Shown here piece after piece: positions 5,850-14,553 of a stretch of DNA of 33,161 nt (its first letter is position 1; each line of letters opens with the position of its first letter). Source of the DNA: Deltaproteobacteria bacterium (GTDB lineage: Bacteria > Myxococcota_A > Polyangia > Polyangiales > JADJMO01); the NCBI GenBank assembly GCA_022843175.1, contig JALHOE010000087.1, positions 1 through 33,161 of the forward strand, written 5' to 3'. The notes beneath the pieces are model-generated. The model saw only the letters and a program-made list of their open reading frames with translations. It had not been told where the DNA came from and searched no databases. The position numbers were made by a program, and so were the translations under genes.

Positions 5850-7178
5850 CTACTTCTTCTTCTTGGGGGGCGGCTTCTTCGGGGGCGGGAGCGGAGCTTT
5901 GGGCTTGGCCGTGGCGACCGCCTTGGTGTGGGCGTCGGCGACCGCCGCGTCGCTCGTCTGTTCGTCGGCCGAGGCAGACGCCGCCGCCGCCGAGGGCTCG
6001 GGGGGTTGCTCGCTCGACGAGGGCGCGGCGCTCGACGCGAGGCCTCCCGCGTCTCCGACGGTGGTGTCGACGCGCCCCTTCCGCATCACGCCGATCACGG
6101 CGGCGCCCGCGGCTGTCACGATCAGCACCCAGATCACCGAGACGATCACGCCGACGCTCCGCGGCTTGGGTCGCGCGGCAGTGGTCCTCCGCGCGAGCGC
6201 GGGGCGCGGCTCGGGCGGGGATACCGGGATCGCGACCGTGGGCTCATGGCCGAGCGACGGGAGCGGCTTGCCCTCGCGCGCAGCACGCACGTCTTCGCGC
6301 ATGGCTTGCGCGGTCTCGTAGCGATCGCGTGGTTTGAACTGGAGCGCGCGGTCGACGATCGTCGCGACGGCCTCGGGGACGTCGGCTCGGACCTCGCGCA
6401 CCTTCGGTGCGGGCAGGCGCGCCATCTTGGTGACGAGCTCGACGACGTTGGCCGACTCGTGCACGCGACGACCGGTGAGCAAACGGAAGAGGATCGCCCC
6501 CAGCGCGAACACGTCGCTCCGCCCGTCGATCGCCTCGGAGCGCCCCTCGGCCTGCTCGGGCGCCATGTACGACGGCGTGCCGAGGGCCATGCCCGCGCGC
6601 GTGGTGACCTCGGCATGCGCCAGCCGTGCGAGGCCGAAATCGAGGACCATCACCCGGGAGAAACCGAACGGTCCGTCGCCGGCGGCGAGGAGCAGGTTCT
6701 CGGGCTTGAGATCGCGATGGATGACGCCGTGCGCGTGCGCGGCGGCGAGCACCTCGAGCACGTCGTCGGCGATCGCGAGCACCTCGTCGTGGGTGAACGG
6801 TCCGCCGTCGTGGACGCGGTCCTCGAGGGACACCCCCTCGAGCAGCTCCATGATCAGGTACGCCGAGCCCTCGTCGGGCCCGGAGGTGATCACGTCGTCG
6901 TCGAGCACCCGCACCGCGTTCGGGTGCTCGACCTTGTTGGCCGCGTAGCCCTCGCGGAGAAATCGCTCGCGAACCTCGGGGACGCGCGCGAGCTCGGGGT
7001 GGAGCAGCTTCACCGCCCCGCGCGCGCCGTTGCGATGCCGCCCGGCGTACACCGCGGCCATACCTCCAAGACCGATGAGACGCTCGAGCGTCCACTTGTC
7101 GTTGAGGACGGCGCCGATGCGCGCCTCCGCTTGTTCGCGAGGACCTGACACGGGGTTGCGCGGCAAGCATACCCTCAC
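5850..7178 (-). CDS. Membrane-anchored Ser/Thr protein kinase (PknB/Hanks type)
   Basis: A 442-residue protein with a complete eukaryotic-type kinase domain at about 28-300: glycine loop GLGGMAAVYAG (36-46), AVKLL with the ATP-binding Lys57, catalytic loop HRDLKPEN (154-161), DFG (180-182) and APE (206-208). All key residues are present, so it should be active. A linker rich in Pro/Arg leads to one membrane segment at about 342-364, then an Ala/Ser-rich outer region ending in a Pro/Lys tail (PPPKKPPPKKKK). No PASTA or other sensor domain is seen. The start is a GTG at 7178; a second GTG nine codons in is possible. It lies 37 bases after the lipoprotein gene on the same strand, so the two are probably co-transcribed. 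Confidence 0.93.
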   Translation of the reverse strand: MRVCLPRNPVSGPREQAEARIGAVLNDKWTLERLIGLGGMAAVYAGRHRNGARGAVKLLHPELARVPEVRERFLREGYAANKVEHPNAVRVLDDDVITSGPDEGSAYLIMELLEGVSLEDRVHDGGPFTHDEVLAIADDVLEVLAAAHAHGVIHRDLKPENLLLAAGDGPFGFSRVMVLDFGLARLAHAEVTTRAGMALGTPSYMAPEQAEGRSEAIDGRSDVFALGAILFRLLTGRRVHESANVVELVTKMARLPAPKVREVRADVPEAVATIVDRALQFKPRDRYETAQAMREDVRAAREGKPLPSLGHEPTVAIPVSPPEPRPALARRTTAARPKPRSVGVIVSVIWVLIVTAAGAAVIGVMRKGRVDTTVGDAGGLASSAAPSSSEQPPEPSAAAASASADEQTSDAAVADAHTKAVATAKPKAPLPPPKKPPPKKKK

Positions 7179-7215
7179 CCGGGGCGCGCTCCCGGAGCGA
7201 GAAGACGTCGCGCCG

Positions 7216-8415
7216 TCAGGCCTTTGATTTGTTCGAGAGGTCGTCGAACGCCTTCTTCAACTCCGCCTCGGTGTAGGGCAGCTTGGCGAGCTCGGCCTTT
7301 TCCTCGGCGAGCTGCTTCTCGAGCGTCGCCTTGGCCTTGCGCGCGTGCTCGAGCCAGCTCGTCTTTGCGTTGACCGCCTTCTCGAGGTTCAGCGTGCGTT
7401 CGAGCGTGCCGAGCCCTTTCTCGAGGAGGATGCGGTAGCGGAGGAGCATCGCGCCGCGGAACAGCTGCTTCTTGGCCTCGGTGGTGGCGCCCTTGGGCGC
7501 GGGGATGACGACGACCGCGTCGTGGAGGTCGATGTACATCGTCGCCACGCGTACGCCGGAGCGCACCGCCCACCTCAGCTCGCGGGTGTTGATCGACTCG
7601 ACGTACTCGTCCTGCGCGTCGAGCACCTTCTGGCAGCGCGCCTCCATCTTGGCCGGAAACTCGGCGGCGACGATCGGCGCCGTGGGGGCCTGCGGATCGA
7701 CGAAGGTGATCGCCAAGCCCTCGGCGCGGAGGAGATCGCCGCGGGCGAAGCGGATCGCGGCGAGGTTGTGCGGGGGGACGACCTCGGCGGAGTCCTTGGT
7801 GTCGACGAGCTTCATCGCGCTCGCGATCGATTTCTGCGCGGAGGCGAGATCCTTGCCGCCGTGGATCATCGCGAGGCCCTGCAGCGCGAGCGCCTCGGCG
7901 CGATCGAAGCGCGCGAGCTCCTTCGCGGCGAGCACGCCCGACGCGGCCAGGCCGAGGTCGGCCCAGTCCTCGAGCTCCACGTCGAGCCGAGCGCGCCGGA
8001 GATCGGCGTCGACCGCGTCCGCGCTGCCGACGGCGGCCCGCGACAGCGCGCGATAGCGGTCCCGCGCGTCGCTCGACTCGTCGAGGTTCTCGCTGCACAG
8101 CGCGGCGTTGTAACTCGCTGCGCGCCCGAGCGGGGAGAGCTCCGGGTGCTCGGCGCCGTCGGCCTTTACGACCCGGTCAAAGAGCGTGCGCGCGTGCGCC
8201 AGCTTGCCGGCCGCCATCTCCGACTTGGCTCTTTCGAACACCTCCGCCGGCGTCCCGCCCGCGTCGTCGTCGGTCGGCACGATCTGCGCGGTCGTCGTCG
8301 GCGGCGTACCCGCGGGGCGGGGCGTGCCCGTGAGCGCACGCGGAGTCGTCGCCGCGGTCGATACACCGCACGCCGACAGGAGCACGGCGAAGATCAACGG
8401 GAGTGCGGCGCGCAT
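7216..8415 (-). CDS. Helical-repeat (TPR-like) lipoprotein, function unknown
   Basis: A 399-residue protein. The start at 8415 was chosen because it gives a lipoprotein signal, MRAALPLIFAVLLSAC, with a good lipobox (LSAC, Cys16); an open frame continues upstream but has no signal. After a Thr/Pro-rich linker, residues about 60-230 look like helical repeats of the tetratricopeptide kind (EVFERAKSEMAAGKLAHARTLFDRVV; then ARDRYRALSRAA; then LGLAASGVLAAKELARFDRAEALALQG). The C-terminal 50 residues are a charged coiled-coil-like helix (EKQLAEEKAELAKL). The following kinase gene suggests a shared envelope-stress or scaffold function, but there is no direct evidence. It is divergent from rpoH with 131 bases between starts. 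Confidence 0.8.
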   Translation of the reverse strand: MRAALPLIFAVLLSACGVSTAATTPRALTGTPRPAGTPPTTTAQIVPTDDDAGGTPAEVFERAKSEMAAGKLAHARTLFDRVVKADGAEHPELSPLGRAASYNAALCSENLDESSDARDRYRALSRAAVGSADAVDADLRRARLDVELEDWADLGLAASGVLAAKELARFDRAEALALQGLAMIHGGKDLASAQKSIASAMKLVDTKDSAEVVPPHNLAAIRFARGDLLRAEGLAITFVDPQAPTAPIVAAEFPAKMEARCQKVLDAQDEYVESINTRELRWAVRSGVRVATMYIDLHDAVVVIPAPKGATTEAKKQLFRGAMLLRYRILLEKGLGTLERTLNLEKAVNAKTSWLEHARKAKATLEKQLAEEKAELAKLPYTEAELKKAFDDLSNKSKA

Positions 8416-8546
8416 GGACGGATCGTAACCCTCGGACACACAAGAGGTGGTTTTGGTTCCCGATCGGGTGGGAAGGGGGGGAGCGCAAGCGGGTGGTTCC
8501 GCCATTGCACTGCTCTCGGTCGAGCCCCTTGGGAGGAGCTGGATCT

Positions 8547-9425
8547 ATGGCCGAGACGGACAAGGACGCAGCGATCTCGCGGTACATCTCCGCAGCGCGT
8601 GACGAAGTCGCGCTGAGCCGCGAGGAAGAGGTCGAGCTCGCCCGAAAGTGGCGGGACGGAAACGATCCGCGCGCCGCCGAGCGTCTCATCCGTGCCAACC
8701 TCAAATATGTCGTCGCGATCGCGCTCTCCTATCGCCGCTACGGCCTGCGGCTCGCGGACCTCGTCAGCGAGGGCAACCTCGGGCTGATGATGGCGCTCCG
8801 AAAGTTCGACCCCGAGCGGGGCGTGCGCTTCGTGACGTACGCGGCGTACTGGAGCCGCGCGTACATCCTCAACTTCGTCATCAAGAGCTGGTCGATGGTC
8901 GGCGGCGGCTCGGGGCCGCTGCGATCGAAGATGTTCTTCAAGCTCCGCCGCGAGCGCGCGATGGTCTCGAACCTCCTCGGCGAGGGCAACGAGCAGAAGT
9001 CGATGGAGATGCTGGCCGATCGCATCGGCCAAACCGTCGAGAGGACGAAGGAGCTGACGCGCCGCCTCGAGGCGCGCGACGTGAGCCTCGACGTTCAGCA
9101 GCACGAGGAGGGTCGAATGACGCTCCTCGACGCGCTCCAGGACGGCGGCGCCAACCAGGAGGAGCGGTTCTTCGAGGAGGAGCGCCGCGGCGCGCTGCGA
9201 ACGGCGCTCGTCTCCGCCGTCGCGAGCCTCGACGAACGCGAGCGCTTCATCGTCGAACAGCGCCTGATGGCCGACGAGGAGACCAGCCTCGCCGAGATCG
9301 GCCGGCAGCTCGGGGTGTCCCGCGAACGCGCCCGTCAGCTCGAGGCGCGAGCCAAGGCCAAGCTCAAGAAGCAGCTGGCCGGCCTGGTCGAGAACCTCGA
9401 TCTGGCGGACGTGCTCGCCGCATAG
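8547..9425 (+). CDS. rpoH: RNA polymerase sigma factor, RpoH (sigma-32) family
   Basis: A 292-residue sigma-70-family factor. Region 2 carries RANLKYVVAIALSYRRYGLRLADLVSEGNLGLM and RFVTYAAYWSRAYI; region 4 ends SLAEIGRQLGVSRERARQLE, a clear helix-turn-helix. Between them SKMFFKLRRER corresponds to the RpoH box, separating it from primary and sporulation-type sigma factors. Family members direct heat-shock or other stress transcription; myxobacteria have several RpoH-like factors with developmental roles, so the regulon cannot be read from sequence. The ATG at 8547 has GGGAGGAG at 8531-8538, eight bases away, and deletes an upstream in-frame extension. The moxR operon begins 62 bases downstream. 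Confidence 0.93.
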   Translation: MAETDKDAAISRYISAARDEVALSREEEVELARKWRDGNDPRAAERLIRANLKYVVAIALSYRRYGLRLADLVSEGNLGLMMALRKFDPERGVRFVTYAAYWSRAYILNFVIKSWSMVGGGSGPLRSKMFFKLRRERAMVSNLLGEGNEQKSMEMLADRIGQTVERTKELTRRLEARDVSLDVQQHEEGRMTLLDALQDGGANQEERFFEEERRGALRTALVSAVASLDERERFIVEQRLMADEETSLAEIGRQLGVSRERARQLEARAKAKLKKQLAGLVENLDLADVLAA

Positions 9426-9487
9426 CGCCAGAAGGGAATATTTCCGCGCTCTTGCCGGTCTCGGTCCCGCACGACTAGAGGAACGGC

Positions 9488-10477
9488 ATGGGCTTCGACA
9501 TCCGTGCGCTGAACGAGGTGGTCCAGCGGGAGAGCGCGTTCGTCGATCGCGTGATCTCCGAGACGGCGACCGTCATCGTCGGGCAGACCTACATGATCGA
9601 GCGGATCCTCATCGGTCTGCTCACCGGCGGGCACGTCCTGCTCGAGGGCGTCCCCGGCCTGGCCAAAACGCTCACCGTCCGCACCCTGTGCCGGGCGATC
9701 GACGCCAAGTTCGCCCGTGTGCAGTTCACGCCCGACCTGCTCCCGGCAGACCTGATCGGGACCGTCATCTACGACCAGCGCAGCGGCGAGTTCACCCCCA
9801 AGCTCGGGCCGATCTTCGCGAACCTGGTCCTCGCCGACGAGATCAACCGCGCCCCGGCCAAGGTGCAGAGCGCGCTGCTCGAGGCGATGCAGGAGCGGCA
9901 GGTCACCATCGGCGACAAGACCCACCCGCTGCCGAATCCGTTCGCGGTCCTCGCCACGCAGAACCCGATCGAGCAAGAGGGCACCTATCCGCTGCCCGAA
10001 GCGCAGGTGGACCGCTTCATGATGCTCGTCCGCGTCGGCTACCCGTCGCGCGAGGAGGAGCGGCAGATCATGGACCGCATGACCCAGCCGCTCTCCCACG
10101 AGCCCAAGCCGGTCTGCACGCCGCAGGACCTGCTCTCGGGCCGGCGGACGGTCGAGCAGATCTATGTGGACGAGAAGGTGAAGGACTACATCGTCGATGT
10201 CGTCCACGCCACGCGCGAGCCGCACAAGCACGGGCTCAAGGAGCTCGACGGCCTCGTGGAGTACGGCGCCTCGCCGCGCGCCTCGATCGCCCTCAATATG
10301 GCCGCGCGCGCCCACGCCTTCCTCCGTCATCGGGGATACGTCACGCCCGAGGACGTCAAAGAGGTCGGCCCCGACGTGCTCCGCCACCGCATCGTCCTCA
10401 CCTACGAGGCCGAGGCCGAGATGGTGACGACCGAGCAGGTCGTGAAGAAGGTGTTCGAGGTCGTCGAAGTTCCCTAG
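9488..10477 (+). CDS. moxR: MoxR-type AAA+ ATPase
   Basis: A 329-residue AAA+ ATPase of the MoxR family, thought to act as a chaperone for proteins with von Willebrand A (VWA) domains. Walker A is GVPGLAKT (54-61), Walker B is LVLADEIN (113-120), followed by RAPAKVQSALLEAMQERQVT, and the sensor-1 region is ATQNPIEQEGTYPLPEAQ. The C-terminal lid is typical of the family (YGASPRASIALNMAARAHAFLRHR). The start at 9488 has AGAGGAA at 9477-9483. It heads a cluster with a DUF58 protein and the VWA proteins BatA and BatB, the usual MoxR partners. Confidence 0.95.
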   Translation: MGFDIRALNEVVQRESAFVDRVISETATVIVGQTYMIERILIGLLTGGHVLLEGVPGLAKTLTVRTLCRAIDAKFARVQFTPDLLPADLIGTVIYDQRSGEFTPKLGPIFANLVLADEINRAPAKVQSALLEAMQERQVTIGDKTHPLPNPFAVLATQNPIEQEGTYPLPEAQVDRFMMLVRVGYPSREEERQIMDRMTQPLSHEPKPVCTPQDLLSGRRTVEQIYVDEKVKDYIVDVVHATREPHKHGLKELDGLVEYGASPRASIALNMAARAHAFLRHRGYVTPEDVKEVGPDVLRHRIVLTYEAEAEMVTTEQVVKKVFEVVEVP

Positions 10478-10482
10478 CTGCG

Positions 10483-11394
10483 ATGATCCCCAAAGAGCTC
10501 CTCAAGGCCCTACGGCAGATCGAGATCCACACGTCTCGACTGGCGACGAACGCGCTCGGCGGCAACTACACGAGCGTCTTTCGCGGGCAGGGGATCGCGT
10601 TTCGCGAGGTGCGTCCGTATCAGCCGGGCGATGACGTGCGGCAGATCGACTGGAACCGCACGGCCCGCATGGGCGAGCCCTTCGTGAAGATCTTCACCGA
10701 AGAGCGCGAGATGACGGTCATGCTCGTCGTCGACGTGTCGGCGAGCGAGAAGTTCGGCACCGCCAAGGCCACCAAGGGGCGCGTCGCCGCCGAGGTCGCC
10801 GCGCTCCTGGCCTTCAGCGCGATCAAGGGAGGCGACCGCGTTGGCCTCGTGCTCGCGAGCGACCGCGTCGAGCGGATGGTGCCGCCGCGCAAGGGTGAGA
10901 AGCACGTGCTGCGCGTCACCCGCGAGGTGCTCGGCGTGGAGCCGTCGGGCCGCACCACCGATCTCGCGGTCGGCCTCGAGACGCTCACTCGGGTGGCCAA
11001 GCGCCGCAGCGTGGCCTTCCTCATCAGCGACTTCTTCGTCCCCGAGGGCGACGACCGCCGCCGCGTGCGGTTCGAGCGGATGCTCGCGCTCGCGGCGGCC
11101 AAGCACGACGTGGTCGCGATCGAGCTCGTCGACCCGCGCGACGACGAGCTGCCCGACCTCGGCCTGGCGATGCTCGAGGATCTCGAGACGGGCGAGGAGG
11201 TCCTCGTCGACACCTCCGACCCCGAGGTGCGCAAGGCCTTCGCGGCGCACTCGCGCAAGCGGCGGGCCACCATCCGCTCGATCTTCAAGCGGCTCGCGAT
11301 CGACACGGTGACGGTGCGGACCGACGGCTCCTACGTGAAGCCCATCCGCGATCTGTTCGCGCGCCGCGCGAGCCGCGCGAGGAGCGGCCGATGA
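10483..11394 (+). CDS. DUF58 protein with VWA-like fold
   Basis: A 303-residue protein starting at the ATG at 10483, five bases after moxR stops; the frame is open far upstream only as a shadow of moxR. The DUF58 signature FREVRPYQPGDDVRQIDWNR is at about residues 38-57, and DVSASE at about 84-89 is a DxSxS metal-binding (MIDAS) motif of a VWA domain. No membrane segment is evident, unlike longer DUF58 proteins. Such proteins sit beside MoxR and are presumed clients or adaptors. The stop overlaps the next start by four bases, so translation is coupled. Confidence 0.93.
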   Translation: MIPKELLKALRQIEIHTSRLATNALGGNYTSVFRGQGIAFREVRPYQPGDDVRQIDWNRTARMGEPFVKIFTEEREMTVMLVVDVSASEKFGTAKATKGRVAAEVAALLAFSAIKGGDRVGLVLASDRVERMVPPRKGEKHVLRVTREVLGVEPSGRTTDLAVGLETLTRVAKRRSVAFLISDFFVPEGDDRRRVRFERMLALAAAKHDVVAIELVDPRDDELPDLGLAMLEDLETGEEVLVDTSDPEVRKAFAAHSRKRRATIRSIFKRLAIDTVTVRTDGSYVKPIRDLFARRASRARSGR

Positions 11395-12419
11395 CGCGCG
11401 CGCTCATCGTGCTGCTCGTGCTGTTGTCGTCGCGCGCGGCGCTCGCCGCGTGCGCCGAGAACGTGCCGGCGGGCGCGACCAAGCCGACGTTGGTCGAGAA
11501 GATCGAGCCGCGGGGTAAGGCCGGTGACCTCGTTCACCTGGAGATCGCCGTGCGCCACCTCGCGGGCGAGACCGCGACGCTGCCCGCCGATCTGGCCAAG
11601 CTCGCCAACGGCGAGGTCCGCGTGGCGGACGACGGCACCTTCGGGCGCGGCGAGGTGCCGAAGTCGGCCCCCGTCCCCGGCGACCCGGCCTCGGCGACGA
11701 CGATCCTCAAGGTCCCGTTCGTGGTCCTGTCGACGGCGCTCCAACGCAAGACGTTCACCATCCCCGCGGTGCGCGTGATCGTCCTCCGCAAGGGCGGCGG
11801 CGATCTGTCGGTGTGCACCGCGGAGCACGCGATCGCGATCGACCAGCCCACGGCCAACACGCCCGATCCGGCCGTGCGTCCCAACCCGCCCTCGCTCCCT
11901 CAGCGCACGCGCGACGAGCGCGCCGAGGCGATCGCCAACGCGGTCGTGTTCTCGACGTTGGGCGCGCTGACTGTCGCCGCGCTGCTCTGGTGGTGGCGTC
12001 GTCGACCGGTGGAGGCGCCCCCTCCCCCTCCCCCGACGCCGTCGTGGAAGCTCGCGATCGAGGCGATCACCAGGGCGCGCCGCGACTTCATGAGCGGCGC
12101 GATCGACACCAAGCTGTTCTACGACCGCATCTCCGACGCCGTGCGCGCCCACCTCGGAGATCGCTATGGCTTCGACGGTCTCGAGTCGACGACCGACGAG
12201 ATCCTCTCTCGCCTCCGCCGGCTGCCCACGCCGAGTTTTCCCTTCGGCGAGGTCGAGAAGCTGCTCTCCGAGTGCGACCTCGTGAAGTTCGCCAACTACC
12301 GTCCCGAGACCGACGAGGCCAACGCCACCGCCGATCTCGCCGAGTCGGTGGTGCGGGCGACGACGCACCCCCTCGCGCTGCGCCCCTATGACCCCCGTCC
12401 ACGGGAGGCGTCGGCATGA
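11391..12419 (+). CDS. DUF4381-like single-pass membrane protein of the Bat operon
   Basis: A 342-residue protein with a signal peptide (VLLVLLSSRAALA before Ala-Cys-Ala), an outer beta-rich region at about 25-150 resembling the N-terminal half of BatD (KPTLVEKIEPRGKAGDLVHLEIAV), one membrane segment at about 182-200 (ANAVVFSTLGALTVAALLWW), a proline hinge (PPPPPPTPSW), and a cytoplasmic helical domain to the end. That layout and position, between a DUF58 gene and batA, fit the DUF4381-type proteins of MoxR clusters. The assignment rests mainly on context and architecture. It overlaps both neighbours by four bases. Confidence 0.75.
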   Translation: MTRALIVLLVLLSSRAALAACAENVPAGATKPTLVEKIEPRGKAGDLVHLEIAVRHLAGETATLPADLAKLANGEVRVADDGTFGRGEVPKSAPVPGDPASATTILKVPFVVLSTALQRKTFTIPAVRVIVLRKGGGDLSVCTAEHAIAIDQPTANTPDPAVRPNPPSLPQRTRDERAEAIANAVVFSTLGALTVAALLWWWRRRPVEAPPPPPPTPSWKLAIEAITRARRDFMSGAIDTKLFYDRISDAVRAHLGDRYGFDGLESTTDEILSRLRRLPTPSFPFGEVEKLLSECDLVKFANYRPETDEANATADLAESVVRATTHPLALRPYDPRPREASA

Positions 12420-13507
12420 CCTGGCGCGCTCTGTCGGTGACGCTCGCGGCGGCCCTCGCGATCGCGGTCGGTCTCGCCTGGGCCCTGATCGCGCTCGGCC
12501 CCGAGCTGTCGGCGGTGCGGTGGGACCGGCCGTGGTGGCTGCTCGGGCTGCTGCTCGTGCCGGTTGTCCTCTACGTGGGCACCCTCGCCGAGGACGCACG
12601 CGTGCCGCGGCTGCGCGTCGGAACGATCAGCGCCGCCAAGCGCGCCGGGGGCGGGCTCCGCGCGCGCCTCCGCGACGCGCCGGGCATCCTCCGCGCGGCC
12701 GCGGTCGCGCTGATCGTCCTCGCGCTCGCGCGACCGCAGTCGATCGCGGCGGCCGAGACCGACGAGCGACGCGGCATCGACGTGATGGTCGTGCTCGACA
12801 TGTCGCTGTCGATGCGCGCGGCCGATCTCAAGCCGACCCGCCTCGCGGCCGCCAAGGTCGTGATCCAGGAGTTCCTCGAGCGGCGCAACGACGACCGCCT
12901 CGGCGCGGTGGTCTTCGGTCGCGACGCGTTCCTCCTCTCGGCGCCCACGTTCGATCACCCGCGCCTCGGCCAGCTCGTGGGCAAGATGCAGCTCGGCGCC
13001 ATCGACGGCGGCGGCACGGCGATCGGCGACGGGCTCGCGACGGCGCTGGCGCGCCTGCGTCACTCCAAGGCGACGTCGCGGGTGATCGTGCTCCTCACCG
13101 ACGGCGACAACAACGCCGGCTCGATGAGCCCGGAGTACGCGACCGAGCTCGCACGGCAGCTCGGGGTGAAGATCTACTCGGTGCAGATGGGCAACGGCGA
13201 CGCGGTCGACGTGGAGGTCGAGAAAGACCAGTACGGCCGCCCCGTGTACGAGCGCGTGCGCTTCCCGGTGAAGCCCGAGGTCCTCAAGAAGATCGCCGCC
13301 GACACCGGAGGCGAGTTCTGGATCTCGACCGACGCCGACCAGCTGCGCTCGTCGATGCACCAGATCCTCGACCGCCTCGAGAAGACGCGGTTCGAGGCGG
13401 CCGCGGGCGACGTCGTCGAGCGGTTCCCCCTGCTCCTCGCGCCCGGCGTGGCGCTGGTCCTGATCGAGGCGCTCCTGCGCGCGATCGTGCTGCGGAGGTT
13501 CCCGTGA
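12416..13507 (+). CDS. batA: BatA-like VWA-domain membrane protein
   Basis: A 363-residue protein. Hydrophobic segments lie at about 6-28, 38-56, 91-108 and 335-355. The VWA domain between the last two carries the MIDAS motif DMSLS (128-132), GGTAIGDGL and LLTDGDNN, so metal binding is expected to be intact. BatA proteins are membrane VWA factors first linked to aerotolerance in Bacteroides; in other groups they are tied to envelope stress. Here the first membrane helix is extra relative to a minimal BatA. Start and stop each overlap the neighbouring genes by four bases. Confidence 0.92.
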   Translation: MTWRALSVTLAAALAIAVGLAWALIALGPELSAVRWDRPWWLLGLLLVPVVLYVGTLAEDARVPRLRVGTISAAKRAGGGLRARLRDAPGILRAAAVALIVLALARPQSIAAAETDERRGIDVMVVLDMSLSMRAADLKPTRLAAAKVVIQEFLERRNDDRLGAVVFGRDAFLLSAPTFDHPRLGQLVGKMQLGAIDGGGTAIGDGLATALARLRHSKATSRVIVLLTDGDNNAGSMSPEYATELARQLGVKIYSVQMGNGDAVDVEVEKDQYGRPVYERVRFPVKPEVLKKIAADTGGEFWISTDADQLRSSMHQILDRLEKTRFEAAAGDVVERFPLLLAPGVALVLIEALLRAIVLRRFP

Positions 13508-14553
13508 CCTTCGAGCACCCGAAGCTGCTCCTCCTGCTCCCGATCGCGCTGGTGCTGCTCGCGCTGCAGGTCCTCGGCGACATGCGGCGGCGGCGCGCCG
13601 GCGCGGCGTTCGGCCAGGCGCGGCTGATCGACGCGCTGGTGACGTTCGACGCCGGCCCGCGACGCGCCGTGAAGGGCGCGCTGCGGGTGCTGGCTGTGCT
13701 GCTGGTCATCGTCGCGGTCGCGCGGCCCCGCTACGGGCGCGGCACCAAGGTCATCCCCGCGGCGGACGTCACCGCGATGGTCGTGCTCGACCTCTCGAAG
13801 TCGATGTACGCGCAGGACATCCTCCCCTCGCGCCTCGAGCGCGCGCGGAGCGACGTGCTCCGCATGATCAAGACGCTCCCGCGGGTGCGGTGGGGCGCGG
13901 TCGCCTTCGCCGGTGAGGCGATCGCGTTCCCGCCCACCAGCGACGCGCCCGAGGCGGTGGCGTTCATCGGCGCGCACGATCCCGCGGAGATGCCCGGTGG
14001 CACCGCGATCGCGCGCGCCCTCGAGATGGCGCGCCGGCAGGTCACGCCCGAGGGCGCCCAGCCGCGCCCCGAGGCGCGTCGCAAGACGGTGATCGTCCTC
14101 GTGACCGACGGCGAGGACCTCGAGGGAGATCCGATCGCGGTCGCGCGTCAGGCGTTCAACGAGGGGATCAAGATTCACGTCGTGGCGGTCGGCTCGCGCG
14201 CGCCCCAGCCGATCCCCGACATCGACCCGGCGACGGGCAAATCGAAGGGATACATCCACGACGAGGACGGCTCGCTGGTGACCACCGAGCTGTCGCCGCA
14301 GGCCGAGGACCAGCTGAAGTCGATCGCGCTCGAGACGAAGGGCAAGTTCGTCCACGCCGAGGACGGCAGCACGGGCATCGCGACGATCGAGGCGGAGCTC
14401 AAGTCGATGATCGCCGCCGAGGGCACCGAGCGCGTGGAGACGTTGTTCGCCGACGTCTTCGCGATCCCGCTCGGCATCGCGCTCGCGCTCCTCGTGCTCG
14501 ACACCCTGCTCGGCGAGGCGCCGCTGCGCCGGCGGAGGGCCTATGCGCGCTAG
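13504..14553 (+). CDS. batB: BatB-like VWA-domain membrane protein
   Basis: A 349-residue protein that starts at GTG 13504, inside the batA stop (GTGA overlap). Membrane segments lie at about 7-24 and 60-74 and near the C-terminus (LFADVFAIPLGIALALLVLD). The VWA domain has the MIDAS motif DLSKS (96-100), GGTAIARAL and LVTDGEDLEGD. The Bat-type loop with SKGYIHDEDGSLVTT precedes LSPQAEDQLKSIA. It is the expected second VWA protein beside BatA and probably forms a complex with it. The next gene starts 11 bases before this one ends. Confidence 0.92.
   Translation: MTFEHPKLLLLLPIALVLLALQVLGDMRRRRAGAAFGQARLIDALVTFDAGPRRAVKGALRVLAVLLVIVAVARPRYGRGTKVIPAADVTAMVVLDLSKSMYAQDILPSRLERARSDVLRMIKTLPRVRWGAVAFAGEAIAFPPTSDAPEAVAFIGAHDPAEMPGGTAIARALEMARRQVTPEGAQPRPEARRKTVIVLVTDGEDLEGDPIAVARQAFNEGIKIHVVAVGSRAPQPIPDIDPATGKSKGYIHDEDGSLVTTELSPQAEDQLKSIALETKGKFVHAEDGSTGIATIEAELKSMIAAEGTERVETLFADVFAIPLGIALALLVLDTLLGEAPLRRRRAYAR

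Noticed and set aside
9436-9446. GGAATATTTCC as an operator ahead of moxR
   Set aside because: The centre is asymmetric and it is a single short site with nothing else to support a regulatory role.
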